From assembly GCA_024123955.1 (NCBI GenBank), contig CP099652.1:1736001-1800000 (forward strand): a stretch of DNA of 64,000 nt. The letters run 5' to 3'. This document shows positions 32,135-41,738 of this stretch, piece by piece (the stretch's first letter is position 1; each line of letters opens with the position of its first letter). This stretch comes from Oxalobacteraceae bacterium OTU3CINTB1. Lineage in GTDB: Bacteria; Pseudomonadota; Gammaproteobacteria; Burkholderiales; Burkholderiaceae_D. The position numbers and the translations under genes were made by a program. Under the pieces are notes generated by a model. That model saw nothing but the letters and a program-made list of their open reading frames with translations, was not told the origin of the DNA and did no database searches.

Positions 32135-33421
32135 ATGTTCGCACTATCGCTTTCCAACTGGCTGCGGCGGCGCGGCTTGCACTATTCTTGGGTGATCGTC
32201 GCTGTCACCTTCCTGACGGGCCTGACCTCGTCGGCGGCGCTCGGCCTGCCGGGCGCGCTGTTGCAGCCGCTGTCCATCGAGTTCGGCTGGGACGTCGAAC
32301 AGATTTCATCCGCGCTGGCGGTGCGCTTCGTGCTGTTCGGTTTGATGGGGCCTTTCGCCGCCATCCTGATGGAGCGTTTCGGCCTGCGCCACGTGGTCGT
32401 CACCGCGCTGACGCTGGTGGCGACCGGCATGGCGCTGGCCACGCAAATGACGCAGTTCTGGCATCTGGTGCTGTTCTGGGGAATCATGCTCGGCATCGGC
32501 TCGGGCATGACCGCGCTGGTGCTCAGCGCCATCGTCTCCAACCGCTGGTTCGACAGCCACCGGGGCTTGGTGGTGGGCATGCTCACCGCCAGTTCGGCCA
32601 CCGGCCAGTTGGTCTTCCTGCCGGTCGGCGCCTGGCTGATCGAACGCTTCGGCTGGCGCATGGCCGTCATTCCCGTCTTCGCCGCCTGCGCCGTGGCCGC
32701 CGTTCTGGTGCTGCTGCTGATGCGCAACCGGCCCAACGAACTTGGCCTGACGCCCTACGGCGCGGCCCCGGGAACGGAAGTCGCACCGCCGGTGCCGCCT
32801 ATGCACATCACGTTCGCCACGCCGTTCAAGGTGCTTGCCAGCGTCGCCGGCAACCGGGTGTTCTGGATATTGTTCGGCACGTTTTTCATTTGCGGGCTCA
32901 GCACCAACGGCCTGATCCAGACGCATTTCATTTCGCTGTGCGGCGACGCCGGATTGGCCGCCGTGCCGGCCGCGTCGGTGCTGGCGATGATGGGGGCCTT
33001 CGACTTGGTCGGCACCATCGGCTCGGGCTGGCTGTCGGACCGCTACGACAACCGCAAGCTGCTGTTCATGTATTACGGCCTGCGCGGCTTGTCGTTGTTC
33101 TGGTTGCCGTATTCCGAATTCACGTTTTACGGGCTGTCGTTGTTCGCCATGTTTTATGGCCTGGACTGGATCGCCACCGTGCCGCCGACGGTGCGGCTGG
33201 TGGCGTCCACCTTCGGCAAGGAGCGCGCGGGCATGGTGTTCGGCTGGGTGTTCGCCGGCCACCAGCTGGGTGCGGCGGTGGCGGCCTGGGGCGCGGGCAG
33301 GGTGCGCACCATGATGCTGACGTATAACCCCGCCCTGTTCGCGGCGGGGGCAGCCTGCCTGCTGGCCGCCGGCGTCATTTTGCTGATCAGGCGCGCGGTG
33401 CCGCGTCCAGCCGGGACGTAA
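32135..33421 (+). CDS. Major facilitator superfamily transporter
   Basis: The protein has 428 residues with 12 likely membrane segments. MFS-type loops are visible (LMERFGLRHVVV between segments 2 and 3, GSGWLSDRYDNRKLL between 8 and 9). The sequence resembles the monocarboxylate/oxalate-formate (MCT/OFA-like) carriers more than drug exporters. Substrate is unknown. AAGGAG precedes ATG 32135. It stands alone on its strand between the BON gene and the PEP-CTERM protease. Confidence 0.88.
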   Translation: MFALSLSNWLRRRGLHYSWVIVAVTFLTGLTSSAALGLPGALLQPLSIEFGWDVEQISSALAVRFVLFGLMGPFAAILMERFGLRHVVVTALTLVATGMALATQMTQFWHLVLFWGIMLGIGSGMTALVLSAIVSNRWFDSHRGLVVGMLTASSATGQLVFLPVGAWLIERFGWRMAVIPVFAACAVAAVLVLLLMRNRPNELGLTPYGAAPGTEVAPPVPPMHITFATPFKVLASVAGNRVFWILFGTFFICGLSTNGLIQTHFISLCGDAGLAAVPAASVLAMMGAFDLVGTIGSGWLSDRYDNRKLLFMYYGLRGLSLFWLPYSEFTFYGLSLFAMFYGLDWIATVPPTVRLVASTFGKERAGMVFGWVFAGHQLGAAVAAWGAGRVRTMMLTYNPALFAAGAACLLAAGVILLIRRAVPRPAGT

Positions 33422-33571
33422 ATATTTTCATAACTATGTTGCGCCGCAATAGTTCATCGTGATATTGTCATTTGTGCCACGTTCGCCGGGGGCGCGTCGT
33501 ACGCCAGGCGGTCCCCGAAAGGTGAATACAGGGAGAGGCACTTTTAAAATACCTATTGCGCAAGGAACAAT

Positions 33572-34663
33572 ATGAATTTCATCCAGTCCAAACACTTCAA
33601 GTTGGTGGCCGTCGCCGCCATGTTGGCCGCAGGGGCCGTCCAAGCCGCGCCAACACCGCAGACCGGTAATACTTCGGATCCCAGCAATTGGCGTTTCACC
33701 CCCGGCATGAGCTTCAATGGCGTGGCCGGCGCGCTGGACGGGGTTGCAAAACTGAGCTTCACCACACCGCAGGGCAACTACGCCTGCTCCGGCTCGCTGC
33801 TGGCCGGCGGCCAGTACGTGATCACCGCCGCCCATTGCGCCGACGACTTCAGCAAGATGACCGTTCAGTTCGGCTATGCCAACGGTAGCGCGGCCGTCAC
33901 CCGCAATGTTTCGGTCGGCAACGCCACCGTCCACAAAGCGTGGAACGGCTCGCTCGACACCGGCGCCGACATCGCCATCTTGAAGCTCGACAGCGTGGTC
34001 ACCGGCATCAAGGGCTACAACCTGAGCACCACCAACGACGTCGGCAAGGATTACCTGATGGCTGGGTACGGTACGACCAACCGCGCCGACGTCAACACGC
34101 CCACCAACTGGAACGATGCCGCCTGGGGCCACTACGGTTACAACACCTTCGACGTCACCAGCCAGGAGTTCAACGCGGCCTACTACCCGGCCGCCGGCTA
34201 CGGCCCCGACGATCCCAGCTACTACGCACCGGGCGCCACCTACATGAGCGATTTCGACAACGGCACCGCCGCGCTGAACACCATCGGCCGCATGGGCGAT
34301 GCCATTGGCGGCGCCTGGACCAGCGGCACCGGCCTGGGCACCATCGAGTCGATGATCGCCGGTGGCGATTCCGGCGGCGGCGATTTTGTCTGGAACGGCT
34401 CGGAATGGCTGTTGTCGGGCGTGCACTCGTGGGGCTGGGGCGGCGACAGCGCTTGCGGCGATCTCGGCCTGAGCGGCTGCGACAACGCGCCTAAAAACGG
34501 CTCGAGCTATGGCGACCTGTCGGGTTCCACCGCCATCTACTCGCACGTGGGCTGGATCAAGGCGGTGACGGCGGTGCCGGAACCGGAAACCTACGCCATG
34601 CTGCTGGCCGGCCTGGCGATGGTGGGCGTGGCGCGCCGCCGCAAGTTGACGTCGCAGGCCTGA
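33572..34663 (+). CDS. Trypsin-like serine protease with PEP-CTERM sorting signal
   Basis: The protein has 363 residues with a signal peptide (about 1-26, ending VQA). The catalytic triad of S1 proteases is visible: His in TAAHC (about 88), Asp in ADIAILKLD (about 132) and Ser in GGDSGGG (about 267). The end carries VPEPETYAMLLAGLAMVGV followed by ARRRK, a full PEP-CTERM signal (VPEP, hydrophobic helix, basic tail) recognised by exosortase. It would be exported and processed at the C-terminus, perhaps in biofilm matrix formation. No exosortase gene is in this window. Confidence 0.92.
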   Translation: MNFIQSKHFKLVAVAAMLAAGAVQAAPTPQTGNTSDPSNWRFTPGMSFNGVAGALDGVAKLSFTTPQGNYACSGSLLAGGQYVITAAHCADDFSKMTVQFGYANGSAAVTRNVSVGNATVHKAWNGSLDTGADIAILKLDSVVTGIKGYNLSTTNDVGKDYLMAGYGTTNRADVNTPTNWNDAAWGHYGYNTFDVTSQEFNAAYYPAAGYGPDDPSYYAPGATYMSDFDNGTAALNTIGRMGDAIGGAWTSGTGLGTIESMIAGGDSGGGDFVWNGSEWLLSGVHSWGWGGDSACGDLGLSGCDNAPKNGSSYGDLSGSTAIYSHVGWIKAVTAVPEPETYAMLLAGLAMVGVARRRKLTSQA

Positions 34664-34671
34664 CGACACCG

Positions 34672-34697
34672 CGGACGGCGGCGACGGCCGCCGTCCG
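34672..34697 (+). terminator. Intrinsic terminator of the PEP-CTERM protease gene
   Basis: An 11-bp perfect GC-rich stem (CGGACGGCGGC / GCCGCCGTCCG) with a GACG loop is followed by TTTTCG, a few bases after the stop codon at 34663. Confidence 0.88.
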
Positions 34698-34780
34698 TTT
34701 TCGTCTGGTTGCCATGTAATCAGCCTGTCACACCGGAGTGCCACAATGCGCACCACCGAAAACAGACAGATGGAGATTGC

Positions 34781-36940
34781 ATGCGCAATGCCTTGAACGC
34801 CCGGCGGCCGCTGATCGCGGCCGCCGCCATGATGTCGCTGCTATCCGCATGCGGCAGCGACAGCGTCCCGACCACCGACCCGATCCCGGCCGACGGCTAT
34901 ACCTCAACTCCGGTCGCCTTCATGAGCGACGTGCACTTCGAGAACATCTACGGCGACTTCAAAAGCAGCCAGTTCTCAGGCATTCCCACCAAGGACGGCA
35001 GGAACGCCACCATCCGCACGATGTACGCGCAGCTGACGTCGACCCGTCTGTTCAACGAAAACTATTTCGCCTTCCGCGCCGCGCTCGACGATGCCTACGG
35101 CAAGAACATCCGCCTGGTGGCGCTGCCTGGCGACATCTCCGATGATGCCCAGCCGATCAACATCGACGGCCTGGCCGACATCCTGCGCGAGTATCAGGCC
35201 AAGGGCATGCGCTTCTTCATCGCCCCTGGCAACCACGACCCGAACGAGCCTTACGACGACGATGAGGCCGGCAAAAACGACTTCCTCACGCGCGACGGCA
35301 AGGAACAAAAGATCTACGCGCCCAACAACGCCGCCTGCAAGGCCAAGGATCCGACCGTGGTCTGCACCGCCCAGCTGACCGAGCAGGGCTACGAGCGCCT
35401 GCTCACCAAGCTCGGCGACTTCGGCTACATGCCGAACAAGTCGGACGTTTATTGGGAGACGCCGTTCACCAAGTACGCGGACGGCAAATACAGCTTCGAC
35501 GCCGCGTCGGCCTCGTCCGCGCTGAACAAGCGCCAGTTCGAGATCTGCGCGGAAGGCGAGGGCGGCAGCTACAAGGCCGCCGGCGAAACCAAGCTGGGTA
35601 AATCCTATACGCGCTGCACCAACATCATCGACGCCAGCTACTTGGTGGAACCGGTCAAGGGCCTGTGGCTGCTGGCGGTCGACGCCAACGTCCACGTCCC
35701 CAACGGCAAGTTCGATCCGGCCAATCCGACCGCCTTCGCCGGCTTCGACAACGCCGGCAACGCCGGCTGGAACAAGGTGACCACGCACAAGATCCATCAA
35801 ATGGAATGGATCAAGTCGGTGGCCGCGCGCGCCAAGGCGCAGGGCAAGCAGTTGATGGCGTTCTCGCACTATCCGACGATGGACTTCTACGCCAACCAGA
35901 CCGACGCGATGAAGGCGGTGTTCAAGCCGGGCGCCTTCCAGACGGCGCGCGTGCCGGAATCGGCCACCACCAAGGCGCTGGCCGCGACCGGCCTGCCGCT
36001 GCACATGGGCGGCCACATGCACTTCAACGGCACCAACGATTACCAGGACGCCGCCGGCAACTACCTGGTTAACGTGCAGTCGCCGTCGCTGGCCGTGTTC
36101 GGCGCGGCGTACAAGATCGTCAGCTACCAGAGCAAGGACCTGGTCGATGTGCAGACGGTTGGCCTCAACAATGTGGCGCGCTATAACGAACTGTTCCCGT
36201 TGTATCAGACCGAGTACGACTACCTGCAGGGCAGCGTGCTGACCGGCGACGTCGCCAAGCGCTGGAACCGCAATATCCTCGATACCCGCTCGTATGGCGA
36301 ATTCACCCGCACGTACTTCGGCGAGCTGTCGCGCCTGCGTTTCATGGACGAGTACTGGCCGTGCGAAATGAAGCAGGCGGCGACCTCGCTCGACGCGCGC
36401 CAGATGCTGATCCTGTCGCAGTTGCAGACCAGGGTGACCTTGGCGCAGCTGAAGGACAATCCGTCTGTGGTGCCGTTGACGGCCGCGTGTGCCGCCAAGG
36501 GGACCGTCGCCGAGGGTGGCGTGGCGGCAAGCCAGTTGACGGCGGACTGGGCGGCGGCGACGGCCAAGGCGGAGCAACTGGCGTCGGCGGCGAACTTGAA
36601 GCTGGATGATTTTGCCAAGATCAGCGCGTACGAGTTTTATGGCGATTTCCACCGGACGGTGTATGCCGGCGAGCTGGCGTTGCGCGACATGGGCGCGCAA
36701 CGGGTGGCGCAGTACAAGGTGCTGATGGCGGCGTTTCCGGCATCGCCGGCGGCCATCGTGAAGATCGGCGATTTGCCGTCGGATCAGAACCCGGTCAACG
36801 TGCTGTTCCAGTATCAGTTCAAGCAGGTGTTCGGGATTCTGAAGGGGCTGGGTTCGGGCAAGCCGAGCGATAGTTTCCGTATCGACCTGAAGGCCAAGAC
36901 GTTGACCAATACCAGTGCCACGGGGTTGAGTTTCAACTAG
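34781..36940 (+). CDS. Lipoprotein metallophosphoesterase (calcineurin-like)
   Basis: The protein has 719 residues. The signal peptide ends in a lipobox (LLSAC, Cys at about residue 23). The calcineurin-type metal motifs occur in order: FMSDVHFE (DXH), LPGDISDD (GDXXDD-like), APGNHDPNEP (GNHD), FSHYPTMD (a later His) and GGHMHFNG (GHXH). The long C-terminal extension (about 450-719) is unlike small phosphodiesterases and I do not recognise it. It is probably anchored in the outer membrane and hydrolyses phosphoesters outside the cytoplasm. GGAG lies six bases before ATG 34781. Confidence 0.85.
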   Translation: MRNALNARRPLIAAAAMMSLLSACGSDSVPTTDPIPADGYTSTPVAFMSDVHFENIYGDFKSSQFSGIPTKDGRNATIRTMYAQLTSTRLFNENYFAFRAALDDAYGKNIRLVALPGDISDDAQPINIDGLADILREYQAKGMRFFIAPGNHDPNEPYDDDEAGKNDFLTRDGKEQKIYAPNNAACKAKDPTVVCTAQLTEQGYERLLTKLGDFGYMPNKSDVYWETPFTKYADGKYSFDAASASSALNKRQFEICAEGEGGSYKAAGETKLGKSYTRCTNIIDASYLVEPVKGLWLLAVDANVHVPNGKFDPANPTAFAGFDNAGNAGWNKVTTHKIHQMEWIKSVAARAKAQGKQLMAFSHYPTMDFYANQTDAMKAVFKPGAFQTARVPESATTKALAATGLPLHMGGHMHFNGTNDYQDAAGNYLVNVQSPSLAVFGAAYKIVSYQSKDLVDVQTVGLNNVARYNELFPLYQTEYDYLQGSVLTGDVAKRWNRNILDTRSYGEFTRTYFGELSRLRFMDEYWPCEMKQAATSLDARQMLILSQLQTRVTLAQLKDNPSVVPLTAACAAKGTVAEGGVAASQLTADWAAATAKAEQLASAANLKLDDFAKISAYEFYGDFHRTVYAGELALRDMGAQRVAQYKVLMAAFPASPAAIVKIGDLPSDQNPVNVLFQYQFKQVFGILKGLGSGKPSDSFRIDLKAKTLTNTSATGLSFN

Positions 36941-36961
36941 AACGAGAGTGTTGGCGGCTCG

Positions 36962-37085
36962 TGGCGGATTACGGCGTGCCGCCTAATCCGCCCTACGTGC
37001 CTCCGTGGTCAGGCGAGGACCCTGGCCACGGGATTTGAATTGAAGAGGAAATACGTAGGGCGGATTAGCGTAGCGTAATCCGCCA
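36962..37085. repeat. Pair of inverted REP-like palindromes
   Basis: Two units of the family seen at 15.5 kb lie at 36962-36999 and 37052-37085 in opposite orientation, between the stop codons of convergent genes. The first has the loop CGGCGTGCCGCC and the second GCGTAGCG between the same GGCGGATTA and TAATCCGCC arms. Confidence 0.85.
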
Positions 37086-37107
37086 ATGCCGGCTCAGCCG
37101 GCGGCCG

Positions 37108-39216
37108 TCACTTCAGATACTTCGCCAGCCAGCCGTGTACTTCGCTGTAGAAGTAGCGGCTGTTATCCCCCTTCAAAATCCAGTGGTTCTCGTCCGGGAA
37201 CACCAGCAGCTTGCTCGGCACATTCAAGCGCTGCTGCGTCGCGAAATTCATCAACGCATTGTTGGCCGGCACGCGATAATCCAGCTCGCCCACCGAGATC
37301 AAAATCGGCGTCTTGAATCCCGTGCCCTTTTCATGGTTCCCCGCCTGCATCACCGGGCTTTGCTCGCGCCACACCGGCAGATTGCCCCACACCGGTCCGC
37401 CGCTGTTGACCTCGCGCCCAAAGATGCTGTCGCTGGTGCCCCACTGCATCACCAAATCCATCTCGCCCGCGTGCGACACGATCGCCTTGTAGCGCGTGGT
37501 GGTCGCCTGCAGCCAGTTCGCCAGGTGGCCGCCGTAGCTGGCGCCGCCCGCCGCCAGCTTGCTGCCATCGACGAAGCTGTACTTGCGCACCGCCTCGTCG
37601 ACCGCCTCGTTGACCTCGTCGCCCGGACCCTTGAGCGGATCGCCCTGGATCGCGCGGGCGAATTCCTCGCCGTAGCCGGTCGAGCCCTTGTAGTCGGTCA
37701 GCAGCACCACGTAGCCGGGCTGCGCCAGCAGGTGGTAGTTCCAGCGCAGCACGAACTGGTCGCGCCACATATTGGCCGCGCCGCCGTGGATGACGGCGAA
37801 CAGCGGATATTTTTTCGCCGGATCGAAGCCGGCCGGCTTGACGATCATGTTGTGGATCATGCGTCCGTCGCTGGCCTTGAACCAGAAGTGTTCCGGTGCC
37901 TGCCAGTCGATGGCCGCCGCGCGCTCGGTGTTGAACGAGGTCAGGCGCTTGGGCGCGCCGTTGCCGAAGGCGTACACCTCGGGCGGGTTGATCGCCGATT
38001 CCCACACGCCGACCATGGCCTTGCCGCCGGCGCTGAGCGAACCGATGGCACCGGTCGGCAGCGACGGCTCGGCGCGCAAGTCGCCGCCCGCGTAGTTGAT
38101 CGAATGCAGCTGCTCGAGGCCGGCGTGCTCGAAACTGAACACCACGCGGTTGCTGCCATCCGGCAGCACGAAGCGCGAGACCGAACGGTCAAGCGACGCC
38201 GTGAGTATCTTCGGCGCCGGATCGGCGATCGGCCAGGCGAAGCTGGCGATGCGGCTGACGTCGTAGACCTTGCCCGGCTCCTCCGCGTCGGTCAGGCTGA
38301 ACAAGGTCTTGCCGTCCTTGCTGAACTTGAGCGCGCGGTAGCTGTGCTTGTCGCGCGTCAGCTGTTGCGCCTCGCCGCCGGCGGCCGGCACCGAGAAGAT
38401 TTGCGTGTAGCCGGCCGCGCGCGCCGCCTCGTCGCGGTTGGTCGACGCCGGGAACACGACCTCTTTGCCGTCCTGCGACCAGATGGCGTCGAGCGACTGG
38501 CCTTCGTCGCCCTGGCCGCCGCCAAAGCCCGGCAGCGCCGCCAGTTTGGTGCCCGACAGCAGGTCGCGCGGCTTGGCGCCGACCGCCGCCTCCATCACGA
38601 ACAGGCGCACCTGCTTGTCGTCGAGCCACTTGTCGAAGAAGCGCGGCGGGAAGCTCTCGTAGGCGCGCACGTTGTATTTGCGGTCCTTGCGTTCCTTGGC
38701 GATTTTCTTGATGTCGTCCTCGCCGGCCGCGCCGGGGAAGGTTTCGCTGACGAACAGCAGCTGCTTGCCGTCCGGACTGAATTTCGGCTGGCGCGCGCCC
38801 AGGGTGAGGGTGGTCAGGCGCTGGGCTTCGCCGCCGCCTGCGACGTCGATGCGGTAGATCTGGCCGGCGTCGTCGCCGTCGCGCTTGGCCACGAAGACCA
38901 GCTGGCGGCTGTCCGGCGACCAGTTCAGCGCGCCTTCGCCGCCTTTGCTGAAGGTCAGGCGGCGCGCCGGGGTGTCGTCGGTCAGCGATTTGATCCACAG
39001 GTCCGACCATTGCTCCTTGCTGTCGTAGGCGGGGTCGGTGACGGCGAACACGGCCCACTTGCCGTCCGGGCTGGCGGTCGGGGCGCCGACCCGTTTCATC
39101 AGCCAAACGTCCTCATGGGTGATAGCGCGTTTGGCGGGCGCGTCGGCCGCCAGGGCGTGGCCGCCGAGCGCGGCGGAAAGGAGCAGGGCAAGCAGGGAAA
39201 GGCGCGGTGGTTTCAT
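37108..39216 (-). CDS. S9-family serine peptidase (acylaminoacyl/dipeptidyl peptidase-like)
   Basis: The protein has 702 residues with a signal peptide (about 1-23, ending ALA). An N-terminal WD40-like beta-propeller (about 35-430) has repeated SPDGK strands (ASPDGKWAVF, SPDSRQLVF, SPDGKQLLF). The C-terminal alpha/beta hydrolase has the nucleophile in GGASYGG (Ser at about 559), Asp in GELDYRVP and His in DENHWI. It would cleave short peptides in the periplasm. It is convergent with the phosphoesterase gene across the repeat pair. Confidence 0.93.
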   Translation of the reverse strand: MKPPRLSLLALLLSAALGGHALAADAPAKRAITHEDVWLMKRVGAPTASPDGKWAVFAVTDPAYDSKEQWSDLWIKSLTDDTPARRLTFSKGGEGALNWSPDSRQLVFVAKRDGDDAGQIYRIDVAGGGEAQRLTTLTLGARQPKFSPDGKQLLFVSETFPGAAGEDDIKKIAKERKDRKYNVRAYESFPPRFFDKWLDDKQVRLFVMEAAVGAKPRDLLSGTKLAALPGFGGGQGDEGQSLDAIWSQDGKEVVFPASTNRDEAARAAGYTQIFSVPAAGGEAQQLTRDKHSYRALKFSKDGKTLFSLTDAEEPGKVYDVSRIASFAWPIADPAPKILTASLDRSVSRFVLPDGSNRVVFSFEHAGLEQLHSINYAGGDLRAEPSLPTGAIGSLSAGGKAMVGVWESAINPPEVYAFGNGAPKRLTSFNTERAAAIDWQAPEHFWFKASDGRMIHNMIVKPAGFDPAKKYPLFAVIHGGAANMWRDQFVLRWNYHLLAQPGYVVLLTDYKGSTGYGEEFARAIQGDPLKGPGDEVNEAVDEAVRKYSFVDGSKLAAGGASYGGHLANWLQATTTRYKAIVSHAGEMDLVMQWGTSDSIFGREVNSGGPVWGNLPVWREQSPVMQAGNHEKGTGFKTPILISVGELDYRVPANNALMNFATQQRLNVPSKLLVFPDENHWILKGDNSRYFYSEVHGWLAKYLK

Positions 39217-39309
39217 GGCGTGGTCGTTAAAAAGACAAAACGACGATAGTCGCCAAAACTGCGGTTGCTGTCAATCAAGTTTCTGCCGGCTGCGCTGGCG
39301 GGCGATCCG

Positions 39310-40095
39310 TCAATCCCATTTCTTCAGCAGGCGCGCCAGCTCGCCGGTTCGTTCCATCTGTTCGACGGCGCGCCGCACGCGCGCCGTCACCGCCGGATCG
39401 ACGTGCGTGCCCAGCGCCATGTAGGTTTCGGTCTGGTACATCACCTGGGGCAGAATCCTGACCTTGGCACCGTAGCCGGAGCGCTGCACGAAACCTTTCA
39501 GCCCCGGCCCCCGGTGCAGGAAGAAGCGGCCCCGGCGCGCCACCAGCTTTTGCAGATTGTTCATCGGGTCGGCCGCGCTGGCGCTGAATTGCAGATTGCC
39601 GATGCGCTCCAGCGCCTCGGTGGTGCCGAAGCCGCGATTGGTCAGGATCACGCCGTCGGCCCCCAGTTTGCGCACGTCATCCCAGCTGTGGATGACGACG
39701 GGGTCGTCGGCGCGGGCGAGCAACTGGAAGCGCAGCGGCAGCAGCGGCAGGTCGATATAGTTGTATTGCACTTCGCGTTCGGGCGTGCGCTGGATCGCGC
39801 ACAGCGCGTCGTGCTGGTGGTTGGCCACTTCGGCGTGGGCCCGCACCAGCGGCAGCCACTGCTGGTCGCCGATGAAGACCAGGCCCGGATCGATGCGCTC
39901 GATGGTGCGGAAAATATCGATGCACACGCCGATCACGCGGCCATCGCCGGCGTCGATGAACTTGGGGTCGGTGCCGGCCTGCGCCGCCACCCGCAAGGCG
40001 ACGACCGGTGCGGCGGCCGCCGCATGCATGGCCGGGGCGGCCGCGAGCAGCAGCCAGCACGCCATCAGCGGCATTTGCAGCCGTCTCAGCAGCAT
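39310..40095 (-). CDS. Periplasmic solute-binding protein, family 3-like
   Basis: The protein has 261 residues with a signal peptide (about 1-26, ending HAAAA). The body resembles type 2 amino-acid/polar-solute binding proteins (VIGVCIDIFRTIERIDPGL, then GVILTNRGFGTTEALERI and a C-terminal YMALGTHVDPAVTARVRRAVEQM). No permease or ATPase gene is beside it. Such orphan proteins are frequent in Oxalobacteraceae and may act in sensing rather than transport. Ligand unknown. Confidence 0.8.
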   Translation of the reverse strand: MLLRRLQMPLMACWLLLAAAPAMHAAAAAPVVALRVAAQAGTDPKFIDAGDGRVIGVCIDIFRTIERIDPGLVFIGDQQWLPLVRAHAEVANHQHDALCAIQRTPEREVQYNYIDLPLLPLRFQLLARADDPVVIHSWDDVRKLGADGVILTNRGFGTTEALERIGNLQFSASAADPMNNLQKLVARRGRFFLHRGPGLKGFVQRSGYGAKVRILPQVMYQTETYMALGTHVDPAVTARVRRAVEQMERTGELARLLKKWD

Positions 40096-40182
40096 GGAGT
40101 CTCTGGGCGAAGTGGGTGGTTTTTCATTGTTATTCCGATATTGCCTATATACTTAATTTTTTAACTACCGGAAAGTATAACA

Positions 40183-41718
40183 GTGCGCCTGCTGCTAACC
40201 GTCATCCTTTGCTGCGCCGCGAGCCTGAGCCAGGCTGCTTCCAACTTCAGCTTCGACGTCCCGCCCGGCCCGCATGGGGTAGGCTTGCGCGTGGTTGAAC
40301 ATTACGACTACGCGCGCTCTTATCGGGGCAATTTCGATGTCGTCACCGGCAAGCCGGTGGGCGGCGAAAAAGCGCGGCCGATGCAGACCGTGATCTGGTA
40401 TCCGGCGCAGAAATCCGGCAAGCATGTCACGTACGGCGACTATGTGCGGCTGAACGTCGGTGCCGAACAGTTCGGCCGCAGCGAGGCCGAGGTCGGTGCC
40501 GCGGCGGCCGCCTGGCTGAGGCAGCAGCGCAGCGACAACGGCGCCGAGCAGGCCAACGCGGAACTGGCGCGGCCGATGTGGGCGGTGCGCGACGGCAAGC
40601 CCGAGCCGGGCAGGTTCCCGGTGGTGATCTATGCGCCGAGCATCAACGCCAGCGCCACCGAAAACGCCGATCTGTGCGAGTACCTGGCCAGCCACGGCTA
40701 CCTCGTCATCGCCAGCCCCAGCATGGGCGCGCACGCGCGCGACATGGACAGCGATCTGGAAGGCATCGAAACCCAGGCCGCCGACATCGCCTTCCTGATC
40801 GGCTATGCGCACACCCTGCCGCAGGCCGACACGGCCAGGCTGGCGGTTGCCGGTTACAGCTGGGGCGGCATCGCGAATGTGTTCGTGGCCGCGCGCGACA
40901 GCCGCGTCAAGGCGCTGGTCAATATCGACGGCTCGGTGCGCTACTGGCCCGAGATGATCGCGCAGGCCAAGTACGTGGTGCCGGAGCGGGTGGCGGCGCC
41001 GATGCTGTTCCTGGCGCAGCGGCCGCGTTCATTGGAGGAGCTGGCCAAGCGTGGCAAGCCGGCCGTCAGTTTCCTCAACGACCTGAAGTACTCCGACCTG
41101 TACAGCGTCACCATGCATCCGATGGAGCACTTCGCGTTCTCGTCGGACGCGTTGCGCTTCATCGGCACGGCGAGCTTCGGCGAGTACAGTCCGGCCGAAG
41201 TGAGCCAGGCGCATGGCTGGATGGCGCGCTATGTGCTGCAGTTCCTCAACGCCTATCTGCGCCAGCAGGCGGAGGCCAAGACGTTCCTGTCGAATACCCC
41301 CAGGCAGAATGGCGTGCCGGCGCACATGATTACGGCGGTGACGCAGCTGGCGCAAGGCCCGGCGCCGACCCTGGAGATGCTGGCGGCCGAGTCGTCCAAA
41401 ACCGGCTTCGGCAATGTGGAGGAGGTATACGCTGCGATGCGCAAGCGCGATCCGAAGTTCGCGCTCACAGAGCAGGCCCTGAACAACTGGGGCTACAAAT
41501 TGCTGGCCGCCGGCGACCGGCGTGGCGCGCTTGCCGTCCTCAAGCTGGTGACGGCGCTGCACCCGGAAAGCGGCAACGCCTACGACAGCCTGGCCGAAGC
41601 GTACGAGGCCAACGAGGATAAGGCGCGGGCGATCGACAACTATCAGCGTGCCCTGAAATTAAATCCGGGCAACGAGAACGCGGCGCGGCATTTGAAAGCG
41701 CTGGGTGCGCCGAATTAG
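40183..41718 (+). CDS. Secreted alpha/beta hydrolase (dienelactone hydrolase-like) with TPR tail
   Basis: The protein has 511 residues from a GTG start. The signal peptide is about residues 1-18 (ending SQA). An alpha/beta hydrolase of the PAF-acetylhydrolase/dienelactone hydrolase type follows: FPVVIYAPSINA, YLASHGYLVIAS, and the nucleophile Ser in AVAGYSWGGI (about 227). A short C-terminal tetratricopeptide region (about 440-511, NAYDSLAEAYEANEDKARAI) follows. A hydrolase joined to TPR repeats suggests a protein partner. Substrate is unknown. Confidence 0.82.
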   Translation: MRLLLTVILCCAASLSQAASNFSFDVPPGPHGVGLRVVEHYDYARSYRGNFDVVTGKPVGGEKARPMQTVIWYPAQKSGKHVTYGDYVRLNVGAEQFGRSEAEVGAAAAAWLRQQRSDNGAEQANAELARPMWAVRDGKPEPGRFPVVIYAPSINASATENADLCEYLASHGYLVIASPSMGAHARDMDSDLEGIETQAADIAFLIGYAHTLPQADTARLAVAGYSWGGIANVFVAARDSRVKALVNIDGSVRYWPEMIAQAKYVVPERVAAPMLFLAQRPRSLEELAKRGKPAVSFLNDLKYSDLYSVTMHPMEHFAFSSDALRFIGTASFGEYSPAEVSQAHGWMARYVLQFLNAYLRQQAEAKTFLSNTPRQNGVPAHMITAVTQLAQGPAPTLEMLAAESSKTGFGNVEEVYAAMRKRDPKFALTEQALNNWGYKLLAAGDRRGALAVLKLVTALHPESGNAYDSLAEAYEANEDKARAIDNYQRALKLNPGNENAARHLKALGAPN

Positions 41719-41738
41719 GCCCCGGGTGTTCTAAAACG

